Source: Siderastrea radians (Eukaryota > Cnidaria > Anthozoa > Scleractinia > Rhizangiidae). Taken from it: a stretch of DNA of 64,000 bases. Where the stretch lies: positions 54,439,341-54,503,340 of the forward strand of contig OZ024890.1 of the NCBI GenBank assembly GCA_964017195.1, in the 5' to 3' direction. Made by a program: the position numbers and the translations under genes. The notes beneath the pieces are model-generated. The model did not search any database. It was not told where the DNA came from and saw nothing but the letters and a program-made list of their open reading frames with translations. Each line of letters starts with the position of its first letter. Within the stretch, counting starts at the first letter, position 1. Of this stretch, positions 28,535-36,500 are shown piece by piece.

Positions 28535-29425
28535 ATGGCCGATGAGGAAGACCGTCAACCTCCGCAATCGTACGATACCACGACCCCCGCTGGGGTCGGG
28601 GCGACCACTAGCAATCAAGTGTCCCCAGGCACCATCCAAGAAATTTTGGATACAGGGGACTCAAGCTTGATCGACCAAGCCTTTGATCAAATGACCGTCG
28701 AGGACATGATCGCGTATGTGGACCAGCTGCCCTCCCCCCCTCCGTTTAGGACCTCTTCCCCCGCTGGGGTAGGAAGTCGAGCATCCCATTCACCCTCATT
28801 CCAAAGCCCCCAGACCACCCCGGGGTCTTCCCCGGACACTCCACTTAGTAGGGGGAGCGCTGGCTTGTCGTCCGGGGCTCGAACGCCTGCGACGCCTCCT
28901 AGCGTACCCCGGGCGGCGGGTGCTCGAACAGCGGCGGGTGCTGGGGGTAATGGCAGGGGACGCCGTGGACCTAGGACTAGAGGTGGACGTGGCGGTGGAC
29001 GTGGCGGTGGACGTGGTGGTGGTGGTGGTGGTGTTGGTGCTGGTGGTGGTGCTGGTGCTGGTGGTGCTGGCGGGGGAGGAGGTGGTGCTGGTGGTGGAGG
29101 AGGTGGTGGAGGAGGTGGTGGTGGTGGCGGTGGCGGTGGCGGAGGCGGTGGTGGTGGAGGACGACGGGGGCGCCGACGCCGACGCCTTTTCCCCACTTCA
29201 CCTGCCTCCACCACTCCCGGATCGTCTGGGAGGTCTGGCAGACAACCTCGTACCTTGCGTCAAGCCGATTTACAACGACGTTTACGGATGCTATTACAAG
29301 ATCAAGAACAATTGGCCCAAGGACGGGAAATTGCTAATGTGACCATGACCAATAGCATTGTGACCAGTTATAAACAAGGAGGAGCACCGAGCGTACAAAT
29401 CTCGTCGTCCCGGGTATCGCCGTGA
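28535..29425 (+). CDS. Gly-rich low-complexity virion-type protein
   Basis: 296 residues. The acidic N terminus (MADEEDRQPPQSYD; helix IQEILDTGDSSLIDQAFDQM) is followed by Pro/Ser-rich linkers. Then comes a long Gly tract (about residues 150-207) encoded by GGT/GGA trinucleotide repeats (28981-29160) and an RRGRRRRR cluster. The conserved-looking C terminus (LRQADLQRRLRMLLQDQEQL...VTMTNSIVTSYKQGGAPSVQISSSR) resembles the end of a gene I recall next to the two-TM gene in other cnidarian Polintons. Function unknown. The repeat probably varies in length between copies. Confidence 0.65.
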   Translation: MADEEDRQPPQSYDTTTPAGVGATTSNQVSPGTIQEILDTGDSSLIDQAFDQMTVEDMIAYVDQLPSPPPFRTSSPAGVGSRASHSPSFQSPQTTPGSSPDTPLSRGSAGLSSGARTPATPPSVPRAAGARTAAGAGGNGRGRRGPRTRGGRGGGRGGGRGGGGGGVGAGGGAGAGGAGGGGGGAGGGGGGGGGGGGGGGGGGGGGGGGRRGRRRRRLFPTSPASTTPGSSGRSGRQPRTLRQADLQRRLRMLLQDQEQLAQGREIANVTMTNSIVTSYKQGGAPSVQISSSRVSP

Positions 29426-29427
29426 GG

Positions 29428-30087
29428 ATGAAAGCCGTCGTGTCGTTATTGAATGGATCTCGACGTCCTGGCATCCCCTTCCCACCGGAATTGTTACAAC
29501 GGATGGATTCCTTGTATGCCTTTTACCATCAACAATGGTGGTGTTATCGAAAAATGTTGAATCATTACAAGTGTATCAATGCCTTGTTCAATGGCATGGC
29601 GTTACTCCTGATGGCCGCGGGCATGATTGCCGGCCCCCTTTTGGACAACAGTACGTTGGTAGCGTGTTTGGCGGCGGTGGGCACCGTGGTCAAAGGATGG
29701 AATGATTTTAAACAATACCGATTTAAAGTGACCATGAGTCGGTTTGCGTTTACCACCTATGCCAAAGCCTTGACCGAATTGAAAACCTATGTGAGGGGTG
29801 TCCCCTTGGAGGACCTGGAAGGATTTTTAATCAAGATGCAAACGTTGGATGACACCATTGTGGATTTCACCCCTCCGTTACCCAAACGATGTGTCCAAGA
29901 TTACCATCGTCATTTTGTCTACCACCCCGTGGAAGCCCTATGCTATGTAGACGGATGTCCTCGTCCCTTGAAACCCAAAGACTACTGGATCCATAAAAAG
30001 CCGCTCCCTCCCAGTCCGACACTCTTAGAACCATGGCCGTCCAACGACGACGACGCAGAAAAAGGAAACAACGAGGAGGAGCTTTAA
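29428..30087 (+). CDS. Two-TM protein resembling SLATT effectors
   Basis: 219 residues from ATG 29428, two bases after the upstream stop. A helix with aromatic residues (LYAFYHQQWWCYRKMLNHYK, about 29-48) precedes a TM hairpin (about 51-72 NALFNGMALLLMAAGMIAGP and 76-91 TLVACLAAVGTVVKGW). Two further helices follow (FTTYAKALTELKTYVRG; LIKMQTLDDTIVDF) and end in TPPLPKR. This order (helix, 2TM hairpin, long helices, aP-x-lP end) is that of SLATT domains, predicted pore-forming partners of SLOG proteins in bacterial conflict systems. Similar two-TM proteins occur in other Polintons, so a virion membrane or entry role is an alternative. The tail is acidic (NDDDAEKGNNEEEL). The 3' end overlaps the next gene by 55 bases. 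Confidence 0.6.
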   Translation: MKAVVSLLNGSRRPGIPFPPELLQRMDSLYAFYHQQWWCYRKMLNHYKCINALFNGMALLLMAAGMIAGPLLDNSTLVACLAAVGTVVKGWNDFKQYRFKVTMSRFAFTTYAKALTELKTYVRGVPLEDLEGFLIKMQTLDDTIVDFTPPLPKRCVQDYHRHFVYHPVEALCYVDGCPRPLKPKDYWIHKKPLPPSPTLLEPWPSNDDDAEKGNNEEEL

Positions 30088-30359
30088 TGCGTCGCAAACC
30101 CCGTTTGGTGGATAAAATTGCCCATGGCATGAGTATGTTTCTCTCAGGCCCCGCGCCTGGGTTTGGACTTGCTTTAGGCAAATTAGGCGGGCAAGCCTTA
30201 AAAGGCATTACCGATAATGTACAACATTACCGACGACAACGAGGTGGGGGTTGGTGGTCCGATTTCAAACGCAATACCCGTCAAGGCTATAAAGAGACGC
30301 AAGACCTCATCAAACAAAACAAAGCCCTTCAACGTCTATTGACGAACCGTCCATGGTGA
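30033..30359 (+). CDS. Basic core-type protein 4 with two QRGG sites
   Basis: 108 residues. Poly-Arg start (MAVQRRRRRKRK), then QRGGALMRRK (site 1), an amphipathic/hydrophobic centre (KIAHGMSMFLSGPAPGFGLALGKLGGQALKGI), then RRQRGGGWWSDF (site 2) and a polar helical tail. Two potential adenain sites would release three pieces. By analogy it resembles adenoviral core or pVI-like precursors, but homology is not established. Confidence 0.6.
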   Translation: MAVQRRRRRKRKQRGGALMRRKPRLVDKIAHGMSMFLSGPAPGFGLALGKLGGQALKGITDNVQHYRRQRGGGWWSDFKRNTRQGYKETQDLIKQNKALQRLLTNRPW

Positions 30360-30523
30360 GGAGAAGAAGATTACGACGACGACGTCGTCAACGAGGCGGT
30401 TTTTTAAACCTATTGGTCCCCGCCATGGTAGGATTAGGGAAAGCCGTGGCCTTGGAAACGGATAAACGTATAAAACGCACGATCCAAAAAGCCAATCAAC
30501 GCTATCGTCGCCGTCACCGATAA
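30353..30523 (+). CDS. pX/mu-like small basic protein
   Basis: 56 residues: Arg-rich start, RRQRGGFLNLLVPAMVGLGKAVA, then a basic tail ending RRRHR. The RGGFL followed by a hydrophobic LLVPAM stretch recalls the processing site and tail of adenoviral pX. Its ATG overlaps the preceding stop by 7 bases. The ORF is short but lies exactly between two genes with the same codon style. Confidence 0.6.
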   Translation: MVRRRRLRRRRRQRGGFLNLLVPAMVGLGKAVALETDKRIKRTIQKANQRYRRRHR

Positions 30524-30526
30524 ACG

Positions 30527-30853
30527 ATGCAACGTCTTCGACGTCAATTACCGTTTTTACGGTCCATGTTACAAGAAGCCAACGGTTCCAAACGTCAAGA
30601 GTTGTTACAACATGCCAATGCCGATCAAATCAATGCTGTGAGTGAACTGGTCTTGAACTTCTTAAAAAACAAGATTCCCGTCACACCCCCCATGCTGGCT
30701 AAACTTCAACCCTATAAAAAGGTGCTACGCGATTTGGGACGTCGTCGACATTCCGTCAAAAAACGTCGGGCGTGGTTGGTTCAACAAAAAGGACGCGGCT
30801 TGTTTCAAGGACTTCACGAGGTGTTATGTCAATGTGCTCGACCGACCCGTTAA
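30527..30853 (+). CDS. Conserved Polinton hypothetical protein (LLQHANADQINAVSE family)
   Basis: 108 residues. The pattern LRSMLQEANGSKRQELLQHANADQINAVSELVLNFLKNKIPVTPPMLAKLQPYKKVLRDLGRRR...KKRRAWLVQQKGRG matches a small protein frequent in metazoan Polintons, which usually ends in LVQKGGFLPALL. Here the usual GGF is replaced by GRGLF. It is basic and helical, and probably a virion component. Starts three bases after the previous stop. Confidence 0.65.
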   Translation: MQRLRRQLPFLRSMLQEANGSKRQELLQHANADQINAVSELVLNFLKNKIPVTPPMLAKLQPYKKVLRDLGRRRHSVKKRRAWLVQQKGRGLFQGLHEVLCQCARPTR

Positions 30854-30969
30854 CCCTGGCCACATGGATCGCCCTGTTACAAGAGGCCAATCGGGCCACC
30901 GACCAGTGGAAAGACGCCTGTTCTTATTGGAAGAGAGTACCAACATATGTTGAGATCCCGTCTTTGTGA
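30826..30969 (+). CDS. Possible 47-aa ORF in an overlap chain
   Basis: MSMCSTDPLTLATWIALLQEANRATDQWKDACSYWKRV and end. It overlaps the 3' end of the previous gene by 28 bases. Evidence is only that it fills a gap in a compact genome; no homologue known to me. Confidence 0.3.
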   Translation: MSMCSTDPLTLATWIALLQEANRATDQWKDACSYWKRVPTYVEIPSL

Positions 30970-31042
30970 GAGCTGTCGTCAGATAGAAGACGGGAAACTT
31001 TGCTCCGAGTGTAGTCAACCCCCATGGACGAGGTCTACATGA
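30947..31042 (+). CDS. Possible 31-aa zinc-knuckle micro-ORF
   Basis: MLRSRLCESCRQIEDGKL then CSEC: two C-x2-C pairs separated by nine residues, as in a small zinc ribbon. It overlaps the previous ORF by 23 bases and the next by 19. The regular Cys spacing is the only support; it may be chance. Confidence 0.3.
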   Translation: MLRSRLCESCRQIEDGKLCSECSQPPWTRST

Positions 31043-31668
31043 TTCCCCACAAGGACTTGGAACAACTCATTCAATATTACAAAGGAGAACTCACCGAAAA
31101 TGCCTTGTTGAACAAAGCCGCCACGCTCGCCGCTAAAAAACATGTGTTGTTGGCCAACCCCCAATTGCCCCCGGCCCTAGTCAATGCTCAAACCAAACCG
31201 TTGAGTCAAGAATTAACCAAGTTAACCAAACGCATTCGTCAATTTCCCGGAGGCGTGGGAGTCGGGGCCCCGGGTGGTCCACCAGGCGAAGACGAAGAAG
31301 AAGAGGCCGGGGATTTGGTGACCGGACCCGTGGAACAATGGTTGAAGCGCATGATAAAAGGGAGCCCGTCGACGCCCAAATCACCCATTACCCCTGCTAC
31401 CAAGAAAGGCAAAGGAGCAGCCGCCACCACCGGTAAGATTGTCAAGAAAGGGAGCCCTTCCACCAGTCGAGGGGATAGCCGGTCGCGTTTAGAAGCCATT
31501 CGAGAACAGCGCAAGGCCTTGGAAAAAAAGTTAGCCGAGAGTCGTAAAGGCAAAGGCAAAGGCAAAGGCGTCTCCCGTGAAGTGCAAGCATTAAAACCCT
31601 TACCCGGGTGGGAAGATTGGCACCAAGGCAAAAAGTTACGACGTCGATTGGATTACGACACGGACTAA
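31024..31668 (+). CDS. Conserved Polinton virion-type protein (YKGELTENALLNKA family)
   Basis: 214 residues. The N-terminal region VYMIPHKDLEQLIQYYKGELTENALLNKAATLAAKKH...KPLSQELTKLTKRIRQFPG fits a family repeatedly seen in animal Polintons. The middle is Pro/Gly/Glu-rich and Ser/Thr-Pro-rich, then a charged coiled coil (LEAIREQRKALEKKLAESRKG) and a KGKGKGKG run. The C-terminal LPGWEDWHQGKKLRRRLDYDTD is also conserved as I recall it. Function unknown; its place among capsid genes suggests a structural protein. Confidence 0.65.
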   Translation: MDEVYMIPHKDLEQLIQYYKGELTENALLNKAATLAAKKHVLLANPQLPPALVNAQTKPLSQELTKLTKRIRQFPGGVGVGAPGGPPGEDEEEEAGDLVTGPVEQWLKRMIKGSPSTPKSPITPATKKGKGAAATTGKIVKKGSPSTSRGDSRSRLEAIREQRKALEKKLAESRKGKGKGKGVSREVQALKPLPGWEDWHQGKKLRRRLDYDTD

Positions 31669-31671
31669 AAG

Positions 31672-32034
31672 ATGGCCCCCCGTACCAAGAGGAGGAGGAG
31701 AAGGGGCGTGAAACGCCGTCAACGCGGAGGGGCCTTGGATGTCCAAAAATGGATTGCTAAAACTGGCAAAGAATTTCATTGGCCTGGGTATCAGTACATG
31801 GGCCCTGGCACGCATTTAGCCAAACGCCTGAAACGTGGGGATCCCGGCAAAAATCGCTTGGACCAAATTGCGAAACAACACGACATTGATTACAGCCGTG
31901 CCAAGAATTTGCAAGATAAATGGAAAGCCGATACCAAGATGATCCAAGCCATTGATAAATTACCCGGCAAGAAAACCAAGACGGAACGGGTGGTCAAGAA
32001 AATCATGCAAGCCAAGAAACGTTTAAAATTGTAA
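31672..32034 (+). CDS. Parvovirus-type phospholipase A2 domain protein
   Basis: 120 residues. Basic N terminus with VKRRQRGGALD (predicted cleavage site), then a PLA2 core. The calcium loop YMGPG is at 42-46, then GDPGKNRLDQIAKQHDIDYSRA with the catalytic His-Asp pair (H70, D71) and a downstream Asp in KADTKM. In parvoviral VP1 this domain opens endosomal membranes during entry. Similar domains are known in other animal viruses including adintovirus-like elements. Cleavage after QRGG would leave an enzyme of about 100 residues. AATAAA at 32067. Confidence 0.75.
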   Translation: MAPRTKRRRRRGVKRRQRGGALDVQKWIAKTGKEFHWPGYQYMGPGTHLAKRLKRGDPGKNRLDQIAKQHDIDYSRAKNLQDKWKADTKMIQAIDKLPGKKTKTERVVKKIMQAKKRLKL

Positions 32035-32100
32035 AACACTTTAATGACAACCCCATACCATGTTGAAAAATAAAAAATGAAAATGTCAATCACTGTCTCT

Positions 32101-33045
32101 TTACGAAACAAAGTCCTCCAAATCAAAGTCAGACTCCTGGGGGCTCCATGGGCCCAAATCACGTAATACCTCATACAAAGAGTCGTCCGATGGTGATGGC
32201 AAGTCCTCGAGTAGATTGTCCAAAAATCCCTTCCCCTCGTCCCACATGTCACAAGAAGAAAGGGACGATTCGTTGCCTACAGAATAATCCGTTATGGTCT
32301 CAGGTTGGTCCATACAATCCTCAGGGCAGGGTGAGAGGGTATCATAAAAGTCCTGCATAAAATCTTCCAGGGCCACGGTTAATGTCAGGGGACCCAACGC
32401 TTGGCGTTTCTCCTCCGTTCTCTTTTGGACCATGGACCCTCTTTGTCGACGTAAGAGGGCCGCCCTCTCAGCCTTTCTCGCCCGGTATTGTTTCTGCCAC
32501 CGTTGACCTGCTTCCGAGTAGTAATATTGTTTTTTCTGCTCCAGGAGGCGTTCTGCATGGTCCTTATAGTACTGTCGCGCATACGCCCGGCAGCTCTCCC
32601 TGTTCCTCTCCCGATAGCCTTGGCTGTGCGCGGCGACTCGCTCGGCATGGCGGGCCCGATAGCGTTGATTCCGGACGGTGATTCGCTCGGGATGCCTGGC
32701 CCGATAGCGTTGTTTCCGGGCGGCTTCTCGCTCGGGATGCCTGGCCCGATACCGTCGTTTCTGGGCGGCGATTCGCTCGGGATGCCTGGCCCGGTACCTG
32801 GCCCTGGCGGCCCGGACCCCCGCCCGTCGTCGGGCTTCTTTCGCCCGGAGCTGTGCGAGTTCATTGAGGATGTCGTCGTTGGGGGTATCCGTCGTGGGGG
32901 CCAGTTCGTCGTCACAATCGTCACTGTCCTCGTCGTAGGGGTTATAGTCCTTGTCGTCGTCGTCTGAGTCATTAAGGTCGTTGTTTAGTCGGGAGGTCGT
33001 ACGTCGTCGGTTGCTGCGGCGGAGCCCTTCTCTTTCTCTGGACAT
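32101..33045 (-). CDS. Charged repeat protein (RYRARHPER repeats) with acidic ends
   Basis: 314 residues. Basic start (MSREREGLRRSNRRR) and an acidic stretch (NDSDDDDKDYNPYDEDSDDCDDE). Then come about six tandem 15-residue repeats around RYRARHPERIAAQKR (about 80-170), further KQYYYSEAG segments and an acidic Ser-rich C terminus (ESDFDLEDFVS). The repeats form a long charged helix. Acidic ends resemble transcription activation regions, but no function is known. It is encoded downstream of the 132-aa gene and overlaps it by 74 bases, so the two probably share a transcript. Confidence 0.65.
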   Translation of the reverse strand: MSREREGLRRSNRRRTTSRLNNDLNDSDDDDKDYNPYDEDSDDCDDELAPTTDTPNDDILNELAQLRAKEARRRAGVRAARARYRARHPERIAAQKRRYRARHPEREAARKQRYRARHPERITVRNQRYRARHAERVAAHSQGYRERNRESCRAYARQYYKDHAERLLEQKKQYYYSEAGQRWQKQYRARKAERAALLRRQRGSMVQKRTEEKRQALGPLTLTVALEDFMQDFYDTLSPCPEDCMDQPETITDYSVGNESSLSSCDMWDEGKGFLDNLLEDLPSPSDDSLYEVLRDLGPWSPQESDFDLEDFVS

Positions 33046-33370
33046 GGGGTGATGGTGGCGGTACTGGCGGAGGTGTCAAGGGCCGCTTAAATTCGTACCT
33101 CCAATAGGGGCAGCAATAGTCCAACCCCTCCACAAACCACTCACAGGTGTGCTGAGGGTAACACAGCTGGTGGAAGTAGGTGGCTCGTGCTCTCCGGGTT
33201 GCCTGAGCTGCCCCTTTCTGACGTTCTCTTTCGATCAATTGTTCACCAAATTCAGTCACCGTGTCGTCCAGCGCCAACTCCTCCTTGACTTTCTTCAAGA
33301 TCTCGTCGACTTCCAAATCCGCTTCAAACGTTTCAAAGGCTTCTAACAACTCTTTATGAGCAACCTCCAT
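32972..33370 (-). CDS. Small Cys/His-containing acidic-basic protein
   Basis: 132 residues. An acidic helical N-terminal half (KELLEAFETFEADLEVDEILKKV...TVTEFGEQLIERERQ) is followed by a Cys/His cluster (TYFHQLCYPQHTC...GLDYCCPYWRYEF) that could bind zinc. The tail is Pro-rich and basic (PPPVPPPSPHVQRKRRAPPQ). The TATA box on the minus strand lies 31-39 bp upstream (33409-33401). Divergent from the polymerase gene. An early regulatory role is plausible. Confidence 0.6.
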   Translation of the reverse strand: MEVAHKELLEAFETFEADLEVDEILKKVKEELALDDTVTEFGEQLIERERQKGAAQATRRARATYFHQLCYPQHTCEWFVEGLDYCCPYWRYEFKRPLTPPPVPPPSPHVQRKRRAPPQQPTTYDLPTKQRP

Positions 33371-33400
33371 TTTGAGATGACTCCGCCGGCGATTCGATTT

Positions 33401-33409
33401 CTTTTATAG
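33401..33409 (-). promoter_or_regulatory. TATA box of the 132-aa/314-aa transcription unit
   Basis: CTATAAAAG on the minus strand, 31-39 bp before ATG 33370. Confidence 0.65.
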
Positions 33410-33429
33410 CGGTTTATTCGTTCCCGTGA

Positions 33430-33515
33430 TGCCCCATGGGTCCCAACTAGAGAGGGGGGAGGGGGGTCCCCCCACCCCGTCCCACCCCTCCCAGAGACCC
33501 CGTGGGGGCTGCTTG
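33430..33515. promoter_or_regulatory. Divergent promoter element B (reverse copy of element A)
   Basis: The block of G-runs and C-runs at 33450-33492 is, when reversed, almost the sequence of 18304-18345 (GGGACGGGGTGGGGGG, ACCCCCCTCCCCCC). An ATTGG (inverted CCAAT) is at about 33507-33511. It sits between the minus-strand 132-aa gene and the polymerase gene, the same setting as element A. Confidence 0.6.
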
Positions 33516-33556
33516 TGATTGGTGCATGCTGTTTTTCACGTGACCCTTTTTTTCTC

Positions 33557-33563
33557 TATAAAA
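33557..33563 (+). promoter_or_regulatory. TATA box of the DNA polymerase gene
   Basis: TATAAAA 36-42 bp before ATG 33599. It lies downstream of an in-frame ATG at 33515, which therefore is unlikely to be used. Confidence 0.7.
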
Positions 33564-33598
33564 ACAGAGCCCCGACCACCAGTGGAGTTCATCTGATC

Positions 33599-36500
33599 AT
33601 GGCCTCGTCGCCGCCAGAAGATGAGGATGATGCTGGGCCTAGTGGCCTCGACCCCCATGAGATGATGTCATTGCTTGGACTAGAGATGTCCGATTCAGAG
33701 CCAGAAGAAGAAGAGACGACAGCAAATTCCTGTGTGGGACCTTTGTTATGCACCGAAGACATACCGGACAGTGATGAGATTTGTGAAGAGGCGTTGGATC
33801 GCTTCGAACGCCAACGTGCCTTTCAAACCCATCTCCTTCAACAAACTGGCGGAGGTTTGGATGCCAATACGGAGGGTGTCTTCGAGTTTGAACTCCAACC
33901 CTATGTCGATCGTTTAAGCAACCGTCTGGGAGTGCGTGAACGTCATTTCAAGACCCAGTTACGCCAAAGGGGGAACTTGATTCCAGGTCAAAACATCACG
34001 CAAGCTCTCCAAGAGGGGTTACGTCGCGCCGTGAATCAAGTGTTGACCACCACCACACCTGCCCTCCACGATCAAGATCGCCTCTACTTTACCATCGCCT
34101 CCAACAGACTCCATAATAATTTTCAGGGATGGGGATTACGTGCAGGAGAATGGCGTGAAGACACAGAGCGTGTCGAGGCTTTGTTCCAACGTTTAGCTCA
34201 AGCCCTCAACAGCAACGAACAATTTGAAATGGACGATTCCTTTCAAGTCTCCATTACTCAAGTCCATCATGCCCCTCAAGGCACCGGCAGACCCCGTCGT
34301 GGCAAACCTGGCCATCAGCCTCTCCGAAATTTAATAGGCCAGAAACGTTCCATTATCCACATCCGCAATGACGACGATCTTTGTTGTGCCAGAGCCCTCG
34401 TCACCGCCAAAGCCAGAGTGGACAATCACCCGAAATACAACACCATTCGACAAGGACGGAAAATTCAAAAAGAACTCGCGTTGCTGCTTCATCACGAGGC
34501 CAACGTGCCCTTCGGTCCTTGTGGCTATGATGCCTTGACCCAATTCAGTACCACTCCCTCCCTGACCGGTTACCAGATCCTGTTGGTGGATGCCGACCGT
34601 TCTTATCACATCACGACCTTTGGTCCCCTTCAAGACAAACAACTCACCCTGTTGCACGAGAAAGGCCATTATGATGTCATCACCAAGTTGCCGGGGTTTT
34701 TCGGGGCCAGTTACGTCTGTGCCCATTGTTGGAAACCCTATGACCATGAGGGACGACATCGCTGCACCAAACAAAAAGGGCATTGCAGGGCCTGTTGCCA
34801 AAAAGAATGCCCTGATTTCCTGGAGGCGTACCCTCGAGGCCAGAAAGCCACCCAACGTTGCGGCAGTTGTCATCGGGACTTTTTTGGAGACACGTGTTTC
34901 CAAATGCATCTCGTCAAAGACCACGCTGGCAAACCCGCCAGCAACCTCCAGTCCTCCGTTTGCTTTCGTCGTCGTCGCTGTAAAGACTGTGGTAAACAGA
35001 AAGTGGGATTAGACCAGAATGCAAAGCATAAATGCAGGTATATCGATTGTCCCTCCTGCCACGAGTACGTGGACGGCGAAACGCATCGTTGTTTTATTCA
35101 AATAGTCCCCAAACCTCAAGCCAACCAGAAAAGAAAGAGGAAACGAGGAACCCCAGACACCGTCCCGGAGGAGGACCAGCCCCCGTTGCATGTGTTTTTT
35201 GATATTGAAGCCATGCAACCCCAGGAAAAACACATTGCCAATCTCGTCGTGGCCGAAACCGACGACGACGATCAACCCAAGTGTTTCCCTGGCAACCATT
35301 GCGTCCGCGATTTCCTGGAATGGCTGGATACCTTGACCCTCCACGATACCCGTCAAGTCAATGTCCTGGCCCATAATTTCCAGGGATATGAAGGTTATTT
35401 TGTCATTCATCAATACTATGGCGACAACCGGATCGTTCAACAACTCCGGAACGGGTGTAAACTCTTGCAAGTCCAACATGACCGTATCCGCTTCATCGAT
35501 TCGATGAGTTTCTTCCAGATGCCTCTGTCCGCGTTTCCCAAAACCTTTGGATTGACAGATGCCTGCAAAGGGTACTTCCCCCACAAGTTCAATCATCCAG
35601 ACCATCAAAACTACGTAGGACCCTTCCCTGCCCTCGATTACTACATGCCCGAAACCATGTCTCCTGAGGGCAAGCAAGCCTTGGAAACCTGGCATCAAGA
35701 CCAACGAGACCAAGTCTTTGACTTCAAAAAAGAACTGGTTAAGTTCTGCCAATCCGATGTACGTCTCTTGAAACAAGGATGCCTGACCTTCAAACGATTG
35801 TTTGAAACGCTGACGGGCTTCAACCCCTTCGACCACATCACCATTGCTTCGGCTTGTAACCGCGATTTACGGATGAACCGCATGATCCCCAACAGCATTG
35901 CCAGTGAACCCGTCCGAGGATGGCGCAATCGCATCAACCAATCCCGAGCGGGTCGTGAGTGGTTAACCTGGTGCGATAACCAACGACGTGAGCAAGTCCT
36001 GCAGCAACAGTTGTTCAATCGCCCGCATCCCAATCAGTGTTATTTCGTTCAACATGTGGGCAATGGTGGCGAGTATCGCATCCCCGGCACCGACTTCCAT
36101 GTCGACGGTTTCGATTTCGCTACCAACACCGTCTACGAATTTCATGGGTGTTTCTGGCACGGATGTCCTCGCTGTTACCCCATTCGTCACGAAAGTCATC
36201 TACGCCACTATGATCGAACCATGCAAGATGTCTACGAGGACACCCAGCAAAGAACCCAACAGTTAAGAGAGCTCGGATACCATGTCATAGAAATGTGGGA
36301 ATGTGATTGGTCCCGTCTCAAAGACACCTCCCCCGGCATCCGTACGTTTGTGGCTACCCTTCAATTCACAGAACCCTTGAATCCACGCGACGCTTTCTGC
36401 GGGGGTCGTACCAATGCCGTGAAACTGTACCATCGCGTGACGCCCGGTCAACAAATACATTACATCGATGTGACCTCCTTGTACCCCTGGGTGAACAAGA

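Noticed and set aside
28687..29214. 175-aa poly-Pro ORF on the minus strand
   Set aside because: Antisense of the GGN repeat in the Gly-rich gene; the plus frame has start, promoter motif and conserved ends.
28920..29342. 140-aa Val-rich ORF
   Set aside because: Shadow frame of the same trinucleotide repeat.
33515..33598. Upstream in-frame ATG of the polymerase
   Set aside because: The TATA box lies between it and ATG 33599, so the longer N terminus would not be transcribed from this promoter.
34331..34924. 197-aa minus-strand ORF
   Set aside because: Antisense of the polymerase N-terminal region; no recognisable features.
35009..35836. 275-aa minus-strand ORF inside the polymerase gene
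   Set aside because: Antisense shadow of a gene with all polymerase motifs; no domain or promoter.
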